From Lentzea alba (GTDB lineage: Bacteria > Actinomycetota > Actinomycetes > Mycobacteriales > Pseudonocardiaceae): a DNA stretch of 64,000 nucleotides. The position numbers and the translations under genes are program-made. Below, in pieces: positions 31,208 to 38,518 of the stretch. The stretch covers positions 186,001-250,000 of the forward strand of contig NZ_JAAMPJ010000003.1 in NCBI RefSeq assembly GCF_011067745.1. Reading direction: 5' to 3'. Each line of letters begins with the position of its first letter. Position 1 is the first letter of the stretch. The notes under the pieces were generated by a model. The model was not told the DNA's origin. It saw only the letters and a program-made list of their open reading frames with translations, and did not search any database.

Positions 31208-32110
31208 GTGAACACGGAGCTGCTGGGCATCTACCTCAACGACCACCTGGCCGGGGCGATGGCGGGCACCGAGCTCGCCCGCCGCATCGGCCGCACGCAC
31301 CCCGAGCTGCGCGTCCTCGCCGACGACATCGAGGCCGACCGCCAGGAGCTGCTCGACGTCATGAAGGGCCTCGGCGTCGAGTGGCGTCCGCACAAGGCGG
31401 CGATCGGCTGGCTCACCGAGAAGGCGGGCAGGCTCAAGTTCAACGGCAGGCTGCTGGGCCGCTCGCCGCTGAGCGACGTCCTCGAACTGGAGACGCTGCA
31501 TCTCGGCATCGAGGGCAAGGCCGCGCTGTGGCGGGCGCTGCAGGCGATCGGCGCCGTCGACGCGCAACGACTGGAACGCCTGCTGCACCGGGCGAGCAGC
31601 CAGGCGGAGCTCGTCGAGGCCTACCGGATCCGCATCGCGCCCAAGGCGTTCAACGCGCCGCACGTGTCCGGCGTCGACGTCGAGCGCACGTTCACCGTCG
31701 CGTCCTCACCGGAGGGCGTCGTCGAGTACCTGCGCGACTTCTCCCGCGCCGAGCAGTGGGATCCGGGCACCGTGACCTGCACGCGCCTGGACGAAGGACC
31801 GGTCGAGGTCGGCTCGCGCTGGCGCAACGTCTCGACGTTCCTCGGCCGCAAGACCGAGCTGGTCTACGAGCTCACCCGCGAGGACGCGCACGGCCTGCAG
31901 TTCGTCGGCCGCAACGACACCGCCACCTCCACCGACGACATCTCGATCACCGCGGGACCCGCGCCCGGCACGACCCGGATCGGCTACCACGCCCACGTCG
32001 AGTTCAACGGCCTCGCGAAGCTCGGGGCGCCCGTCGCGAAGCTGGCGCTCGAGAAGCTCGGCACCGACACCGAACGCAATCTCATCCGCGTGCTCGGGTC
32101 CGTGCGGTAA
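31208..32110 (+). CDS. Fusion of a helical (ferritin-like) domain to an SRPBCC domain
   Basis: 300 residues from GTG 31208. Residues 1-~150 are helical and resemble short ferritin-like proteins (YLNDHLAGAMAGTELARRIG, LRVLADDIEADRQELLDVMK, then VLELETLHLGIEGKAALWRA), but a complete di-iron Glu/His set is not obvious. Residues ~157-300 match the SRPBCC/polyketide-cyclase fold (VERTFTVASSPEGVVEYLRD, then FSRAEQWDPGTVTCTRL), a hydrophobic ligand pocket. The two halves are in one uninterrupted frame, so this is a fusion, not two genes. It may bind a lipid or quinone-like molecule; the role is unknown. Confidence 0.75.
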   Translation: MNTELLGIYLNDHLAGAMAGTELARRIGRTHPELRVLADDIEADRQELLDVMKGLGVEWRPHKAAIGWLTEKAGRLKFNGRLLGRSPLSDVLELETLHLGIEGKAALWRALQAIGAVDAQRLERLLHRASSQAELVEAYRIRIAPKAFNAPHVSGVDVERTFTVASSPEGVVEYLRDFSRAEQWDPGTVTCTRLDEGPVEVGSRWRNVSTFLGRKTELVYELTREDAHGLQFVGRNDTATSTDDISITAGPAPGTTRIGYHAHVEFNGLAKLGAPVAKLALEKLGTDTERNLIRVLGSVR

Positions 32111-32163
32111 AGAGAACGGAAAACCGCAGGTCAGGCCGCATTCCCCGGTATGGGCGTGATCCC

Positions 32164-32169
32164 TAGACT
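32164..32169 (+). promoter_or_regulatory. Candidate -10 box of the Tat-exported peptidase gene
   Basis: TAGACT (32164-32169) with a 65-nt leader to the GTG at 32240. The leader holds a short hairpin, GACAGG-N7-CCTGTC (about 32190-32208). I compared it with riboswitches that precede cell-wall hydrolase genes and saw no convincing match. Confidence 0.3.
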
Positions 32170-32239
32170 CCCTCGCGCCGGTTCGTGAGACAGGCCTTCC
32201 TCCTGTCCGCTCCGGCTAGGACACAGAGGGAGAACTGGG

Positions 32240-33064
32240 GTGTTCGAAAACAACGTCACCAGGCGCGGCTTCGTCACGGGAGCGGCCGCCGTCGCCGGGC
32301 TCGCCGGCCTGTCCACCATCGCTCCGGGACTGGCCGGTGCCGCTCCGCAGACGAACGACCAGCACACCGAAAACGAGATGGCCCCCGCCGTCGGCGCGCT
32401 CGCGATGATGACGTTCCAGAAGATCGACGGCACGCCGGTCTACTACTGGCGCTCCAACCGCGGCAACACGACCGCCAGAAACTGGCAGGCCACCGACGCG
32501 TTCTACAACGCGCTCGTCGCGTGGATCCGGGACCTGCGCTCGCTCTCGTCGAGCTACGGCTCGATCAGCTACATCGTCTCGGCCGGCTTCTACGTCAACA
32601 AGCCCGGCCAGCACGGCGCCGGCACCGCGATGGACCTCGACCACGTGCGCTGGTCCGGCGGCAACACCATCTCGCCGCTCGACAAGGCCCACGCGTCGGG
32701 CACCGCCTCGGTCCGCAAGCGCTACCTCGCGACGGAGGCCGTGTGCCGCCGCCGGTTCCGTTACGTGCTCGACGGCTGGTACAACGCCGACCACGCGGAC
32801 CACATCCACGCCGACTTCGGTGGCATGCCGGTCCGCGCGGTCAAGGACTCCGAGTCCGACACCAAGTTCGTCCAGGCCGTGTGCAACAACTTCCGCGGTT
32901 CGGGCCTCGCGATCGACGGCGACTGGGGCCCCGCCACGACGAGCGCGTTCAACGGCCTCAAGTCCGCGCTCGGCGTGACCGGTGACCCGCACACCAGTTC
33001 CTCGGTGTGGCAGGGAATGCTGTCGAAGATCGCGACCAAGGGCTTCGCGAACCAGAACATCTGA
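32240..33064 (+). CDS. Tat-exported extensin/M15-like cell-wall protein
   Basis: 274 residues from GTG 32240 with GAGGGAG upstream. The N-terminus VTRRGFVTGAAAVAGLAGL is a twin-arginine signal. Residues ~70-205 match the extensin-like/M15 peptidase fold, with HGAGTAMDLDHVRW and ADHADHIHADFGG supplying His/Asp ligands of a zinc site, as in D-Ala-D-Ala carboxypeptidase relatives. The C-terminal ~50 residues (FVQAVCNNFRGSGLAIDGDW and GPATTSAFNGLKSALGV) resemble a peptidoglycan-binding repeat. It probably trims or binds peptidoglycan outside the membrane. A strong terminator follows. Confidence 0.82.
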   Translation: MFENNVTRRGFVTGAAAVAGLAGLSTIAPGLAGAAPQTNDQHTENEMAPAVGALAMMTFQKIDGTPVYYWRSNRGNTTARNWQATDAFYNALVAWIRDLRSLSSSYGSISYIVSAGFYVNKPGQHGAGTAMDLDHVRWSGGNTISPLDKAHASGTASVRKRYLATEAVCRRRFRYVLDGWYNADHADHIHADFGGMPVRAVKDSESDTKFVQAVCNNFRGSGLAIDGDWGPATTSAFNGLKSALGVTGDPHTSSSVWQGMLSKIATKGFANQNI

Positions 33065-33080
33065 TCCGCCGGAGCGAGAA

Positions 33081-33119
33081 ACGGCAAGGCCGGAGCCCCT
33101 GAGGCTCCGGCCTTGCCGT
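33081..33119. terminator. Bidirectional hairpin terminator
   Basis: A perfect 17-bp inverted repeat (33081-33097 / 33103-33119, 5-nt loop) between the convergent genes ending at 33064 and 33140. No T-run follows, as usual in this genome. Confidence 0.8.
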
Positions 33120-33139
33120 GCGAGGACTGGCTGTTCTCC

Positions 33140-33766
33140 CTACTTGGGGCACTTCTTCCAGGCGAAGTGGTAGATGGTCTCGATCGAGCCGTCAGTCGAG
33201 TCCATCGCCATGAAGCTGGTCTTCTTCGGGTCGGAGGTGCCCTTGTCCACGCGGAGCTCCGTGTTGATGTTGAAGTTCCGCTTCGCACCGCACGGGTGGT
33301 AGATGATGGACGCGACGTCGGTCTTGTGCGTCACCTGCCAGTCGTCGCTCAGCGCGCCGTTCCACGTCTTCGACCGCTGGTCGTTGTCCGACATTCCCTG
33401 GAAGTAGTAGCTCGCCTTTTGTGTGCCCTTCGCTCCCTTTTCCAGGTGAGCGAATCCTCTGTAGTCGGCCTGCGCGATTCCGTAGGTGAAGCCGCCCGGC
33501 ACGTTGACCTTGAGGTTCAGCTGGCAGTTCTTCCGGAAATCGGTCGGCCGCGAGTCGGGCCCGACCTGGGCCATGTAGTCGCTGTAGGTGACCGTGAACG
33601 CCTTGTTGTCAGGGGAGACGGCGATGGCGGCCGTGCCGATGCGGCAGCCGGAGCCGTTGACCGTGACGACGTCGATGGTGATCTGGCCCGTCGGGGGCGG
33701 ATCCGCGACCGGGGGAATGACGATGGTGGACAGAGCCAAGCCGGCCGCAGCCAACGTGCTAATCAT
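33140..33766 (-). CDS. Secreted DUF4360 protein, copy 1
   Basis: 208 residues from ATG 33766 (GAAAGGTG upstream); a longer frame exists but has no ribosome site. Signal peptide MISTLAAAGLALSTIVIPPV. The mature part has the DUF4360 landmarks VTVNGSGCRIGTAAIAVSPD, FTVTYSDY, RKNCQLNLKVNVPGGFTYGI, Y-RGFAHLE and the terminal FAWKKCPK, with four cysteines. DUF4360 proteins are exported, of unknown function, in fungi-associated and soil bacteria. The second copy lies at 34882, with an ATPase-like gene between them. Confidence 0.88.
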   Translation of the reverse strand: MISTLAAAGLALSTIVIPPVADPPPTGQITIDVVTVNGSGCRIGTAAIAVSPDNKAFTVTYSDYMAQVGPDSRPTDFRKNCQLNLKVNVPGGFTYGIAQADYRGFAHLEKGAKGTQKASYYFQGMSDNDQRSKTWNGALSDDWQVTHKTDVASIIYHPCGAKRNFNINTELRVDKGTSDPKKTSFMAMDSTDGSIETIYHFAWKKCPK

Positions 33767-34110
33767 GGGACACCTTTCCGAATGTGCTCTGACATGTCGG
33801 GCGGCGTGATACGAGACCGTATCGGAAAGGGTGTTAACGAACGTCCGCCAACCAGAGCAACATTGCCGGGTGCGACCGCACTGGAATGTGTTCAGACCAT
33901 TTGTGACCTTTTGTGTTCGATCGGTTACCGCACTGATGGCCGAGTCAAAACGGACGTCGGTCAATCACTGTCCATACCGAAAGAACGCCATTCAGGAACG
34001 TAATGCTCCTGGCCTCGCGCCGAATGTAACACGCCCCGAACGGAGTACTGGGGGCCTGCCAGGTGGAACTCAATTCGTGAAGTGTCCACACACGTGAACC
34101 CGCTGGCACG
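33767..34110. other. Gene-free, lower-GC control region
   Basis: Holds the promoter of the DUF4360 gene. The inverted repeat GATACG-AGAC-CGTATC (33808-33823) lies 42 bp before its start and is a candidate operator. A short open frame on the + strand at 33831-34097 has no ribosome site and odd codon use. I see no RNA gene. Confidence 0.5.
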
Positions 34111-34144
34111 ACAAGGGCGCGTCCACTGATGGACGCGCCCTTGT
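34111..34144 (-). terminator. Terminator of the 34169 gene
   Basis: A perfect 15-bp inverted repeat (34111-34125 / 34130-34144, loop CTGA) 24 bp past the stop codon of the leftward gene. Confidence 0.75.
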
Positions 34145-34168
34145 GGGTGAAACTCGTGCTGAAGCGGT

Positions 34169-34681
34169 TTACCGCTGGTTGCCGCCGCCCATGGAGCCGC
34201 CGAGGCCGAACAGGATGCGCTGGATGAGCTCGGGATCGACGTCCGGCTCGTCGCCCAGCGCCTCGGCCGCGGGGGAGCGGCGCTTCTCGCGCCGGGGTAG
34301 CGGCACCGCGTTGGCGTTCACCCCGGTCGGCAGCGCGAGCTCGCACCAGATCAGCTTGATCCCGCCGGCGAGTTGCAGTTCGCCGGTGCGCAGGTCGGGC
34401 GAGGTGGGCGGCATCGTGAACCGGGCGGCCTCGAGTTCGATGACGAGGTAGTCGCCGCTCAGCCTCAGCCGCAGCGTGATCAGCCGCGATGTCTTGGGGT
34501 CGGCGGACTCGACGGCTGCCTCCACCAGCGCGCAGGCAACGGCCGAACACTCGCCGATCATGTTCCGCAGCCGCCACTCACCGAGGGTGAAGCGGACGAA
34601 GAGATCGGCGCAGTTCACCGCGGTGGGCAGCGCGATGAGTGTCAGGTCGTCAACCTGTGCGGTCTGGGCGTTCACCGGCAT
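34169..34681 (-). CDS. ATPase-like (anti-sigma kinase fold) protein
   Basis: 170 residues from ATG 34681 with GGAGG eight bases upstream. The first ~125 residues follow the histidine-kinase-type ATPase of RsbW-like proteins: CADLFVRFTLGEWRLRNMIG, then ACALVEAAVESAD in place of the N-box helix, YLVIELEA in place of the G1 strand, and LQLAGGIKLIWCELALP near the G2 position. The N-box Asn is not evident and the glycine boxes are degenerate, so kinase activity may be lost. The tail is charged and ends SMGGGNQR. It lies between two DUF4360 genes in the same direction; whether they share regulation is unknown. Confidence 0.6.
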   Translation of the reverse strand: MPVNAQTAQVDDLTLIALPTAVNCADLFVRFTLGEWRLRNMIGECSAVACALVEAAVESADPKTSRLITLRLRLSGDYLVIELEAARFTMPPTSPDLRTGELQLAGGIKLIWCELALPTGVNANAVPLPRREKRRSPAAEALGDEPDVDPELIQRILFGLGGSMGGGNQR

Positions 34682-34881
34682 GCAGCCTCCGTTCGCGTGC
34701 GGCGCGCGATCCAGCGACGGTCACCCGAATGGCCGTCGCGGTGTGCGGGAATCTACATGGGTATACGCGGGAAGCAATGGCCTGGTTGACTCACCCGTCA
34801 AAAGTCACGACCGGGTCACGGCGAGAGGCCCCGGCGCTCACTGTGCGTAGAACGCCGGGCGCACTCCGTGATCATTTTCGC

Positions 34882-35505
34882 TCAGCATCGCTTCCAGGCG
34901 AACTGGTAACGGGTGTTGACGCTGCCGTCGGTCGAGTCCATGGACACGAACGCGGGCTGGTTCGAGGGGTTCGCGGACACGCGGACCTCGGTGTTCACGT
35001 TGAGGTGCCGCACCATGCCGCACGGCGCGAAGACGATCTCCGCGACCGGGGTCGAGTCGGTGAACTGCCAGTTGTCGCTCAGCGGGCTGGCGATGTTGTG
35101 CGTGATCTGGCCGGTCGACGACGAGCCGGAGAAGTAGTAGCTGGCGCGTTGCATGCCCTTCGCGCCCCTGGGTAACGACGCGAATCCTCTGTAGTCCGCC
35201 TTCGCGATCCCGTAGGTGAAGCCCTGCGGGTAGTGCACGCGAAGGTTCAGCTGGCAGTTCTTGCGGAAGTCGGTCGGTTTCGATCCGGAACCCGCCTGGG
35301 CCGTGTAGTCGCTGTAAGTGACCGTGAATGACGTGTTGTCGTCGGCGGCGGCGACAGCGGCTGTTCCGGCGGGGCAACCGGAACCGTTGACCGTCACGAC
35401 GTCGACGGTGATTTTGCCGGGAGGAACGACGTCCGCCGTGCTCGGCGCCTCGGGGGCGACGAGGAGCGACAGTGCCAAGCCCGTTGCTGCAATCACGCTG
35501 AGCAT
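34882..35505 (-). CDS. Secreted DUF4360 protein, copy 2
   Basis: 207 residues from ATG 35505 (GGAAGG upstream). Signal peptide MLSVIAATGLALSLLVAPEA. The mature part matches the copy at 33140 through TVNGSGCPAGTAAVAAADDN, FTVTYSDYTAQAGSGSKPTD, FRKNCQLNLRVHYPQGFTYG and the final FAWKRC. The two are clear paralogues of similar length with the same four cysteines. Upstream is an unusually AT-rich region (35555-35640). Exported; function unknown. Confidence 0.88.
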   Translation of the reverse strand: MLSVIAATGLALSLLVAPEAPSTADVVPPGKITVDVVTVNGSGCPAGTAAVAAADDNTSFTVTYSDYTAQAGSGSKPTDFRKNCQLNLRVHYPQGFTYGIAKADYRGFASLPRGAKGMQRASYYFSGSSSTGQITHNIASPLSDNWQFTDSTPVAEIVFAPCGMVRHLNVNTEVRVSANPSNQPAFVSMDSTDGSVNTRYQFAWKRC

Positions 35506-35659
35506 GAGGCGCCTTCCATTTTGGGGGATGGATGGCGGCGGAGTGGTGTGGACATTATCTTAAATGGACTTAAGGTGTGGACAGCCGACCGGGCGAACTT
35601 AAATATATTTAAAACGGATTAATCGTCTGAACGGTGGATTGGCGACGGCGCACCGTCGG

Positions 35660-35791
35660 CTAACTTCGTGTCAGATCGCAAAAACGATCACATCGACACC
35701 CTGAATACGCCGGTCCCCACACCTGGCGCCGAGAGCCCCGGCTGATCCACCTCGTTACACCGGTGTGGGAAGACAAGCGCGCACTGCTCAT
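35660..35791 (-). CDS. Doubtful 43-residue open frame
   Basis: ATG 35791 follows an excellent AGGAGGGAGG site by six bases (MSSARLSSHTGVTRWISRGS). The first half has GC-rich third positions but the second half does not, and no family is recognised. It lies downstream of the histidine kinase gene on the same strand. It could be a small protein, a 3' untranslated remnant or chance. Confidence 0.25.
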   Translation of the reverse strand: MSSARLSSHTGVTRWISRGSRRQVWGPAYSGCRCDRFCDLTRS

Positions 35792-35855
35792 CGGGTTCCT
35801 CCCTCCTGCTCGGAGCTCGGTGGTGCGGCAGCGGTGCTGCGCAGTCGGCCGGTGC

Positions 35856-35910
35856 CCGCCGGCGGCGTCGGACCCGTCCCACGGTCCGATCGCCGCCGGC
35901 GGTGTTCTTT
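35856..35910 (+). terminator. Strong hairpin with T-run on the + strand
   Basis: Arms 35856-35874 and 35883-35902 pair over about 18 bp with a small bulge, followed by TGTTCTTTTT (35901-35912). No + strand gene is annotated just upstream, so it would terminate an unannotated transcript from the AT-rich region, or stop readthrough against the convergent kinase gene. Confidence 0.5.
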
Positions 35911-35932
35911 TTCCGGCCCCCCACAAGGGGCA

Positions 35933-37213
35933 CTAGAGCCTCCGGAGCCTCAATTGCACGCGCGCCCCACCCAGCGGCCCGCGGTCGACGCGGAGAGAGC
36001 CACCCGTGCTTTCCGCGGCGCGGCGGGCGATGTCGAGCCCCAGCCCGGTGGAACCACCACCGCTGGCGCCGCGCCGCACCGCCTGGTCGATGTCGGGGAT
36101 GCCGGGACCGGCGTCCTCGACCACGAGCGCCACCAGATCGGCCTGGTGCACCAGGGTGACGGCGAACCGGGTGCCCTCCGGGGTGTACCGGAAGACGTTG
36201 CCCAGCAACGCGTCCAGCGCGGCGGTGAGATCGGTGCGGGCGAGCGGCACGGGCGCGGGCTTGTCGGCGCCGCGGACGGTCCACGGCCGTTCCTGGTCGT
36301 CGGCGAGCGCGGACCAGAACACCAGCCGGTCGCGGACGACGCTCGCCGCGTCGGCGCCGGTGTTGTCGGGCTGCAGGCCGGAGCGGGCGGCCTTGATGAT
36401 CTCGTCGACCTCCCTCTCGAGGCCCTGGACGGCCTCTCGGACGCGGTCCGCCCCCGGGCCACTGCCGAGGGTGTCCGCGTCCAGGAGAAGGGCCGTGAGA
36501 GGTGTTCTGAGGCGGTGCGAGAGATCGGCGACGACCTCGCGTTCGGCGGCGAGCAGGTGCCGGACGCGTTCGGCCATGGCGTTGAACGCCTTGCCGACCT
36601 CTGCGAGCTCCGGCGGTCCCTTGACCGGCACGCGGACGCTGAGATCGCCCTGCCCCATGGCGCAGGCGCCTTCCGCGAGCCGCCGGGTGGCCTTGACGGC
36701 CCGCGCGCCCAGGCGGTCGGCGACGAACACCGAGCCGGCGACGAGTCCGACGGCCACCCCGGCCAGCAGCCACCACGTGCCGATCACGCCGTGGGTCAGC
36801 TGTTCCTGCGGCACGAACGCCTCGATGATCGCGACCCCGCTGGCACTGGTGGCCAGCGGCTGGAGATAGGAGATGCCATCAGGCCGCTCGACCGTGGACG
36901 CCCTGGCGAGGTTCCGCGCCTCCTCGAGGTTGGCACCGGTGATGTGCGACGTGCCGTAGGTGCCGGCGGGGACGGCGATGTGCACGGCCAGCCGCTGCTG
37001 CGTGCCGTACTTCGTGGTTCTCATGGCCTGGCGGATGTCCGCGGCCTTCTGGGAGATCACCAGCGCCGGGATGAGCGCGTTGGCCTGCTTCTCGGCCTCG
37101 CCGATTGCGCGCTCGTACGCCGCGTTCTTGACGACGAGAGCGAGTGGGATGAGGAAGGCCAGCGCGACCATGCTGGTCGCCGCGAGAGCGACCAGCACCA
37201 GTGAGCGCCTCAT
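35933..37213 (-). CDS. Two-component sensor histidine kinase
   Basis: 426 residues from ATG 37213, which overlaps the response-regulator stop as ATGA. Two membrane segments (LVLVALAATSMVALAFLIPL near residue 5-25 and WWLLAGVAVGLVAGSVFVAD near 165-185) flank an extracellular sensor of ~140 residues. A HAMP domain follows, then the H-box VVADLSHRLRTPLTALLL with the phosphoacceptor His. Catalytic boxes: N in ALLGNVFRYTPEG, G1 VVEDAGPGIP, and G2 GGSTGLGLDIARRA. It phosphorylates the adjacent regulator; signal unknown. Confidence 0.93.
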   Translation of the reverse strand: MRRSLVLVALAATSMVALAFLIPLALVVKNAAYERAIGEAEKQANALIPALVISQKAADIRQAMRTTKYGTQQRLAVHIAVPAGTYGTSHITGANLEEARNLARASTVERPDGISYLQPLATSASGVAIIEAFVPQEQLTHGVIGTWWLLAGVAVGLVAGSVFVADRLGARAVKATRRLAEGACAMGQGDLSVRVPVKGPPELAEVGKAFNAMAERVRHLLAAEREVVADLSHRLRTPLTALLLDADTLGSGPGADRVREAVQGLEREVDEIIKAARSGLQPDNTGADAASVVRDRLVFWSALADDQERPWTVRGADKPAPVPLARTDLTAALDALLGNVFRYTPEGTRFAVTLVHQADLVALVVEDAGPGIPDIDQAVRRGASGGGSTGLGLDIARRAAESTGGSLRVDRGPLGGARVQLRLRRL

Positions 37214-37875
37214 CTCGGTGCGACCAGACGCACGCCCACGCCGCGCACCGTGTGCAGGTAACGCGGCTGCGCGGCCCGTTCGCCGAGTTTGCGGCGCAGC
37301 CACGACAGGTGGACGTCGAGCGTCTGGTCATCGCGGTTGGACGGCCACAGGTTGGCCAGCAGCTCGGCTCGCGGCACCACTTCCCCCTGCCGTGCCGCGA
37401 GGTAGGACAACAGCTCGAACTCCTTGTGCGTCAAGGAGAGCTCCTGACCGTCCACAGTGGCCTTGCGGAGGTGCACGTCGATCTCCAGGCCGCCGACGAC
37501 GAGTTGTTTGCTGTCGCGCGCCCGCCTGAGCACGGCCTGCAGCCGGGCCTCGAGGTGCTCGCTGGAGAACGGTTTGACGAGGTAGTCGTCCGCGCCCGCG
37601 TTGAGCAGCCGGATGATCTCGGCCTCGTCGTCGCGGGCGGTCGCGATGACCACCGGGGTGTTCGTGACGCCTCGGATCATCCGCAGCGCGTCACCGCCGT
37701 CGAGGTCGGGCAGCCCGAGGTCGAGCACCACGACGTCGTAGGTGTTGGCGGTGACTTGGCGCAAAGCCTCGATCGCGAGCGCGACACCGTGCACGATGTG
37801 GCCCTGGCCGGTGAGAGCGCGCGTGATCGCCGCTCGCACCACCGGGTCGTCCTCGACCAGCAGTACTGATGCCAT
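37210..37875 (-). CDS. OmpR-family response regulator
   Basis: 221 residues from ATG 37875. Receiver: VLLVEDDP acidic pair, phospho-Asp in VVVLDLGLPDLDG, Thr in VVIATARDD and Lys in YLVKPFS. The C-terminal winged helix (~125-220) has LSLTHKEFELLSYLAARQGE and VDVHLSWLRRKLGER-like elements. It forms an operon with the sensor kinase (4-bp overlap). Its start codon overlaps CATG with the start region of a divergent gene, so promoters of both must lie close together inside coding DNA. Confidence 0.95.
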   Translation of the reverse strand: MASVLLVEDDPVVRAAITRALTGQGHIVHGVALAIEALRQVTANTYDVVVLDLGLPDLDGGDALRMIRGVTNTPVVIATARDDEAEIIRLLNAGADDYLVKPFSSEHLEARLQAVLRRARDSKQLVVGGLEIDVHLRKATVDGQELSLTHKEFELLSYLAARQGEVVPRAELLANLWPSNRDDQTLDVHLSWLRRKLGERAAQPRYLHTVRGVGVRLVAPR

Positions 37876-37900
37876 GAGCCGCTACAGGAGGATTGCCGCA

Positions 37901-38452
37901 GTGAGACGGTCGATCGGATACCTGGTCGCCTGGGCACTGGTGACCGTGGTCGCGGTCGGCCTGTCCTGGTTCGGCATCCGGTCGGCGATGGAACCCGCTC
38001 CCGTGGTCGCGACGGAGGTCATCACGGGCTCGGCCGTGCTGCCGATGCCCACCATCACCGCGCCCGCCGTCCCGGTGACCGAGACCGGTCCCTCGCTCGG
38101 TTCGTCGCCTGTCACGCCGTCGTCCACCAGGCCTCCCGTGGTCAGTTCCGCTGTTCCGGCTCCTCCCAGTAGTACGGATGGACGCGCTCCCTCGGCTCAA
38201 CTTTCGCAGGGGGAATGGCAGCCGGACGGTTCCTACGTCCACGCCTTCCACCTGCGCGGCGGTGACGTGGTCGTGCGTTACCGCTCAACGGGCGTGGAAG
38301 CGCTGTCCGCCACCCCCGCCGACGGCTGGTCGGTCTCCGTCGAACAGCCCGGCGGCCCGCTGGTGGTGAACTTCCGCACCACCACCGGCCGCCTCTCCCG
38401 CCTCGAAGCCACCTGGTCCAACGGCCCGAAGGCCAACCTCATCGAGAAGTGA
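37901..38452 (+). CDS. Membrane-anchored extracellular protein, unrecognised
   Basis: 183 residues from GTG 37901, chosen because AGGAGG lies nine bases upstream; an ATG nine codons earlier (37874) would overlap the response-regulator start. VRRSIGYLVAWALVTVVAVG is an N-terminal membrane anchor. A Ser/Thr/Pro-rich stalk (~55-105) leads to a compact beta-rich domain (~110-183; WQPDGSYVHAFHLRGGDVVV). Divergent from the two-component system, it may be its target or sensor partner; homologues with the same layout occur beside such systems in related actinomycetes. No enzymatic motif. Confidence 0.75.
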   Translation: MRRSIGYLVAWALVTVVAVGLSWFGIRSAMEPAPVVATEVITGSAVLPMPTITAPAVPVTETGPSLGSSPVTPSSTRPPVVSSAVPAPPSSTDGRAPSAQLSQGEWQPDGSYVHAFHLRGGDVVVRYRSTGVEALSATPADGWSVSVEQPGGPLVVNFRTTTGRLSRLEATWSNGPKANLIEK

Positions 38453-38454
38453 CC

Positions 38455-38505
38455 GCACGCGGGGCGCTTTCGTACTGTCAGACAGTACGAAAGCGCCCCG
38501 CGTGC
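38455..38505. repeat. Perfect 51-bp palindrome between convergent genes
   Basis: 25-bp arms (38455-38479 / 38481-38505) around a single A at 38480, with no mismatch; the core includes GGGGCGCTTTCG. It lies two bases after the stop of the gene at 38452 and is followed by AT-rich ATCTAAAACACGG, so it probably terminates both genes. Confidence 0.85.
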
Positions 38506-38518
38506 ATCTAAAACACGG

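Larger units (their letters stand above)
35506..35932. other. Gene-poor region with AT-rich palindrome and T-run hairpin
   Basis: The left part (35555-35640) is strongly AT-rich for this genome and contains TTAAATATATTTAA (35599-35612), a perfect AT-only palindrome, plus CTTAA repeats, probably the promoter or nucleoid-protein site of the DUF4360 gene. The right part has small hairpins (CGACGG-CGCA-CCGTCG; GATCG-N5-CGATC) and then the strong hairpin at 35856-35902. Confidence 0.5.

Noticed and set aside
32170..32239. Possible cyclic di-AMP or other riboswitch before the Tat-exported peptidase gene
   Set aside because: Only a 6-bp hairpin is seen; conserved riboswitch blocks are missing.
33831..34097. 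88-codon open frame upstream of a DUF4360 gene
   Set aside because: No ribosome site, unusual codon use, and it lies in the control region of the divergent gene.
38455..38505. Palindrome considered as an attachment or transposon end
   Set aside because: No integrase, transposase or target duplication nearby; its place between convergent genes fits a terminator.
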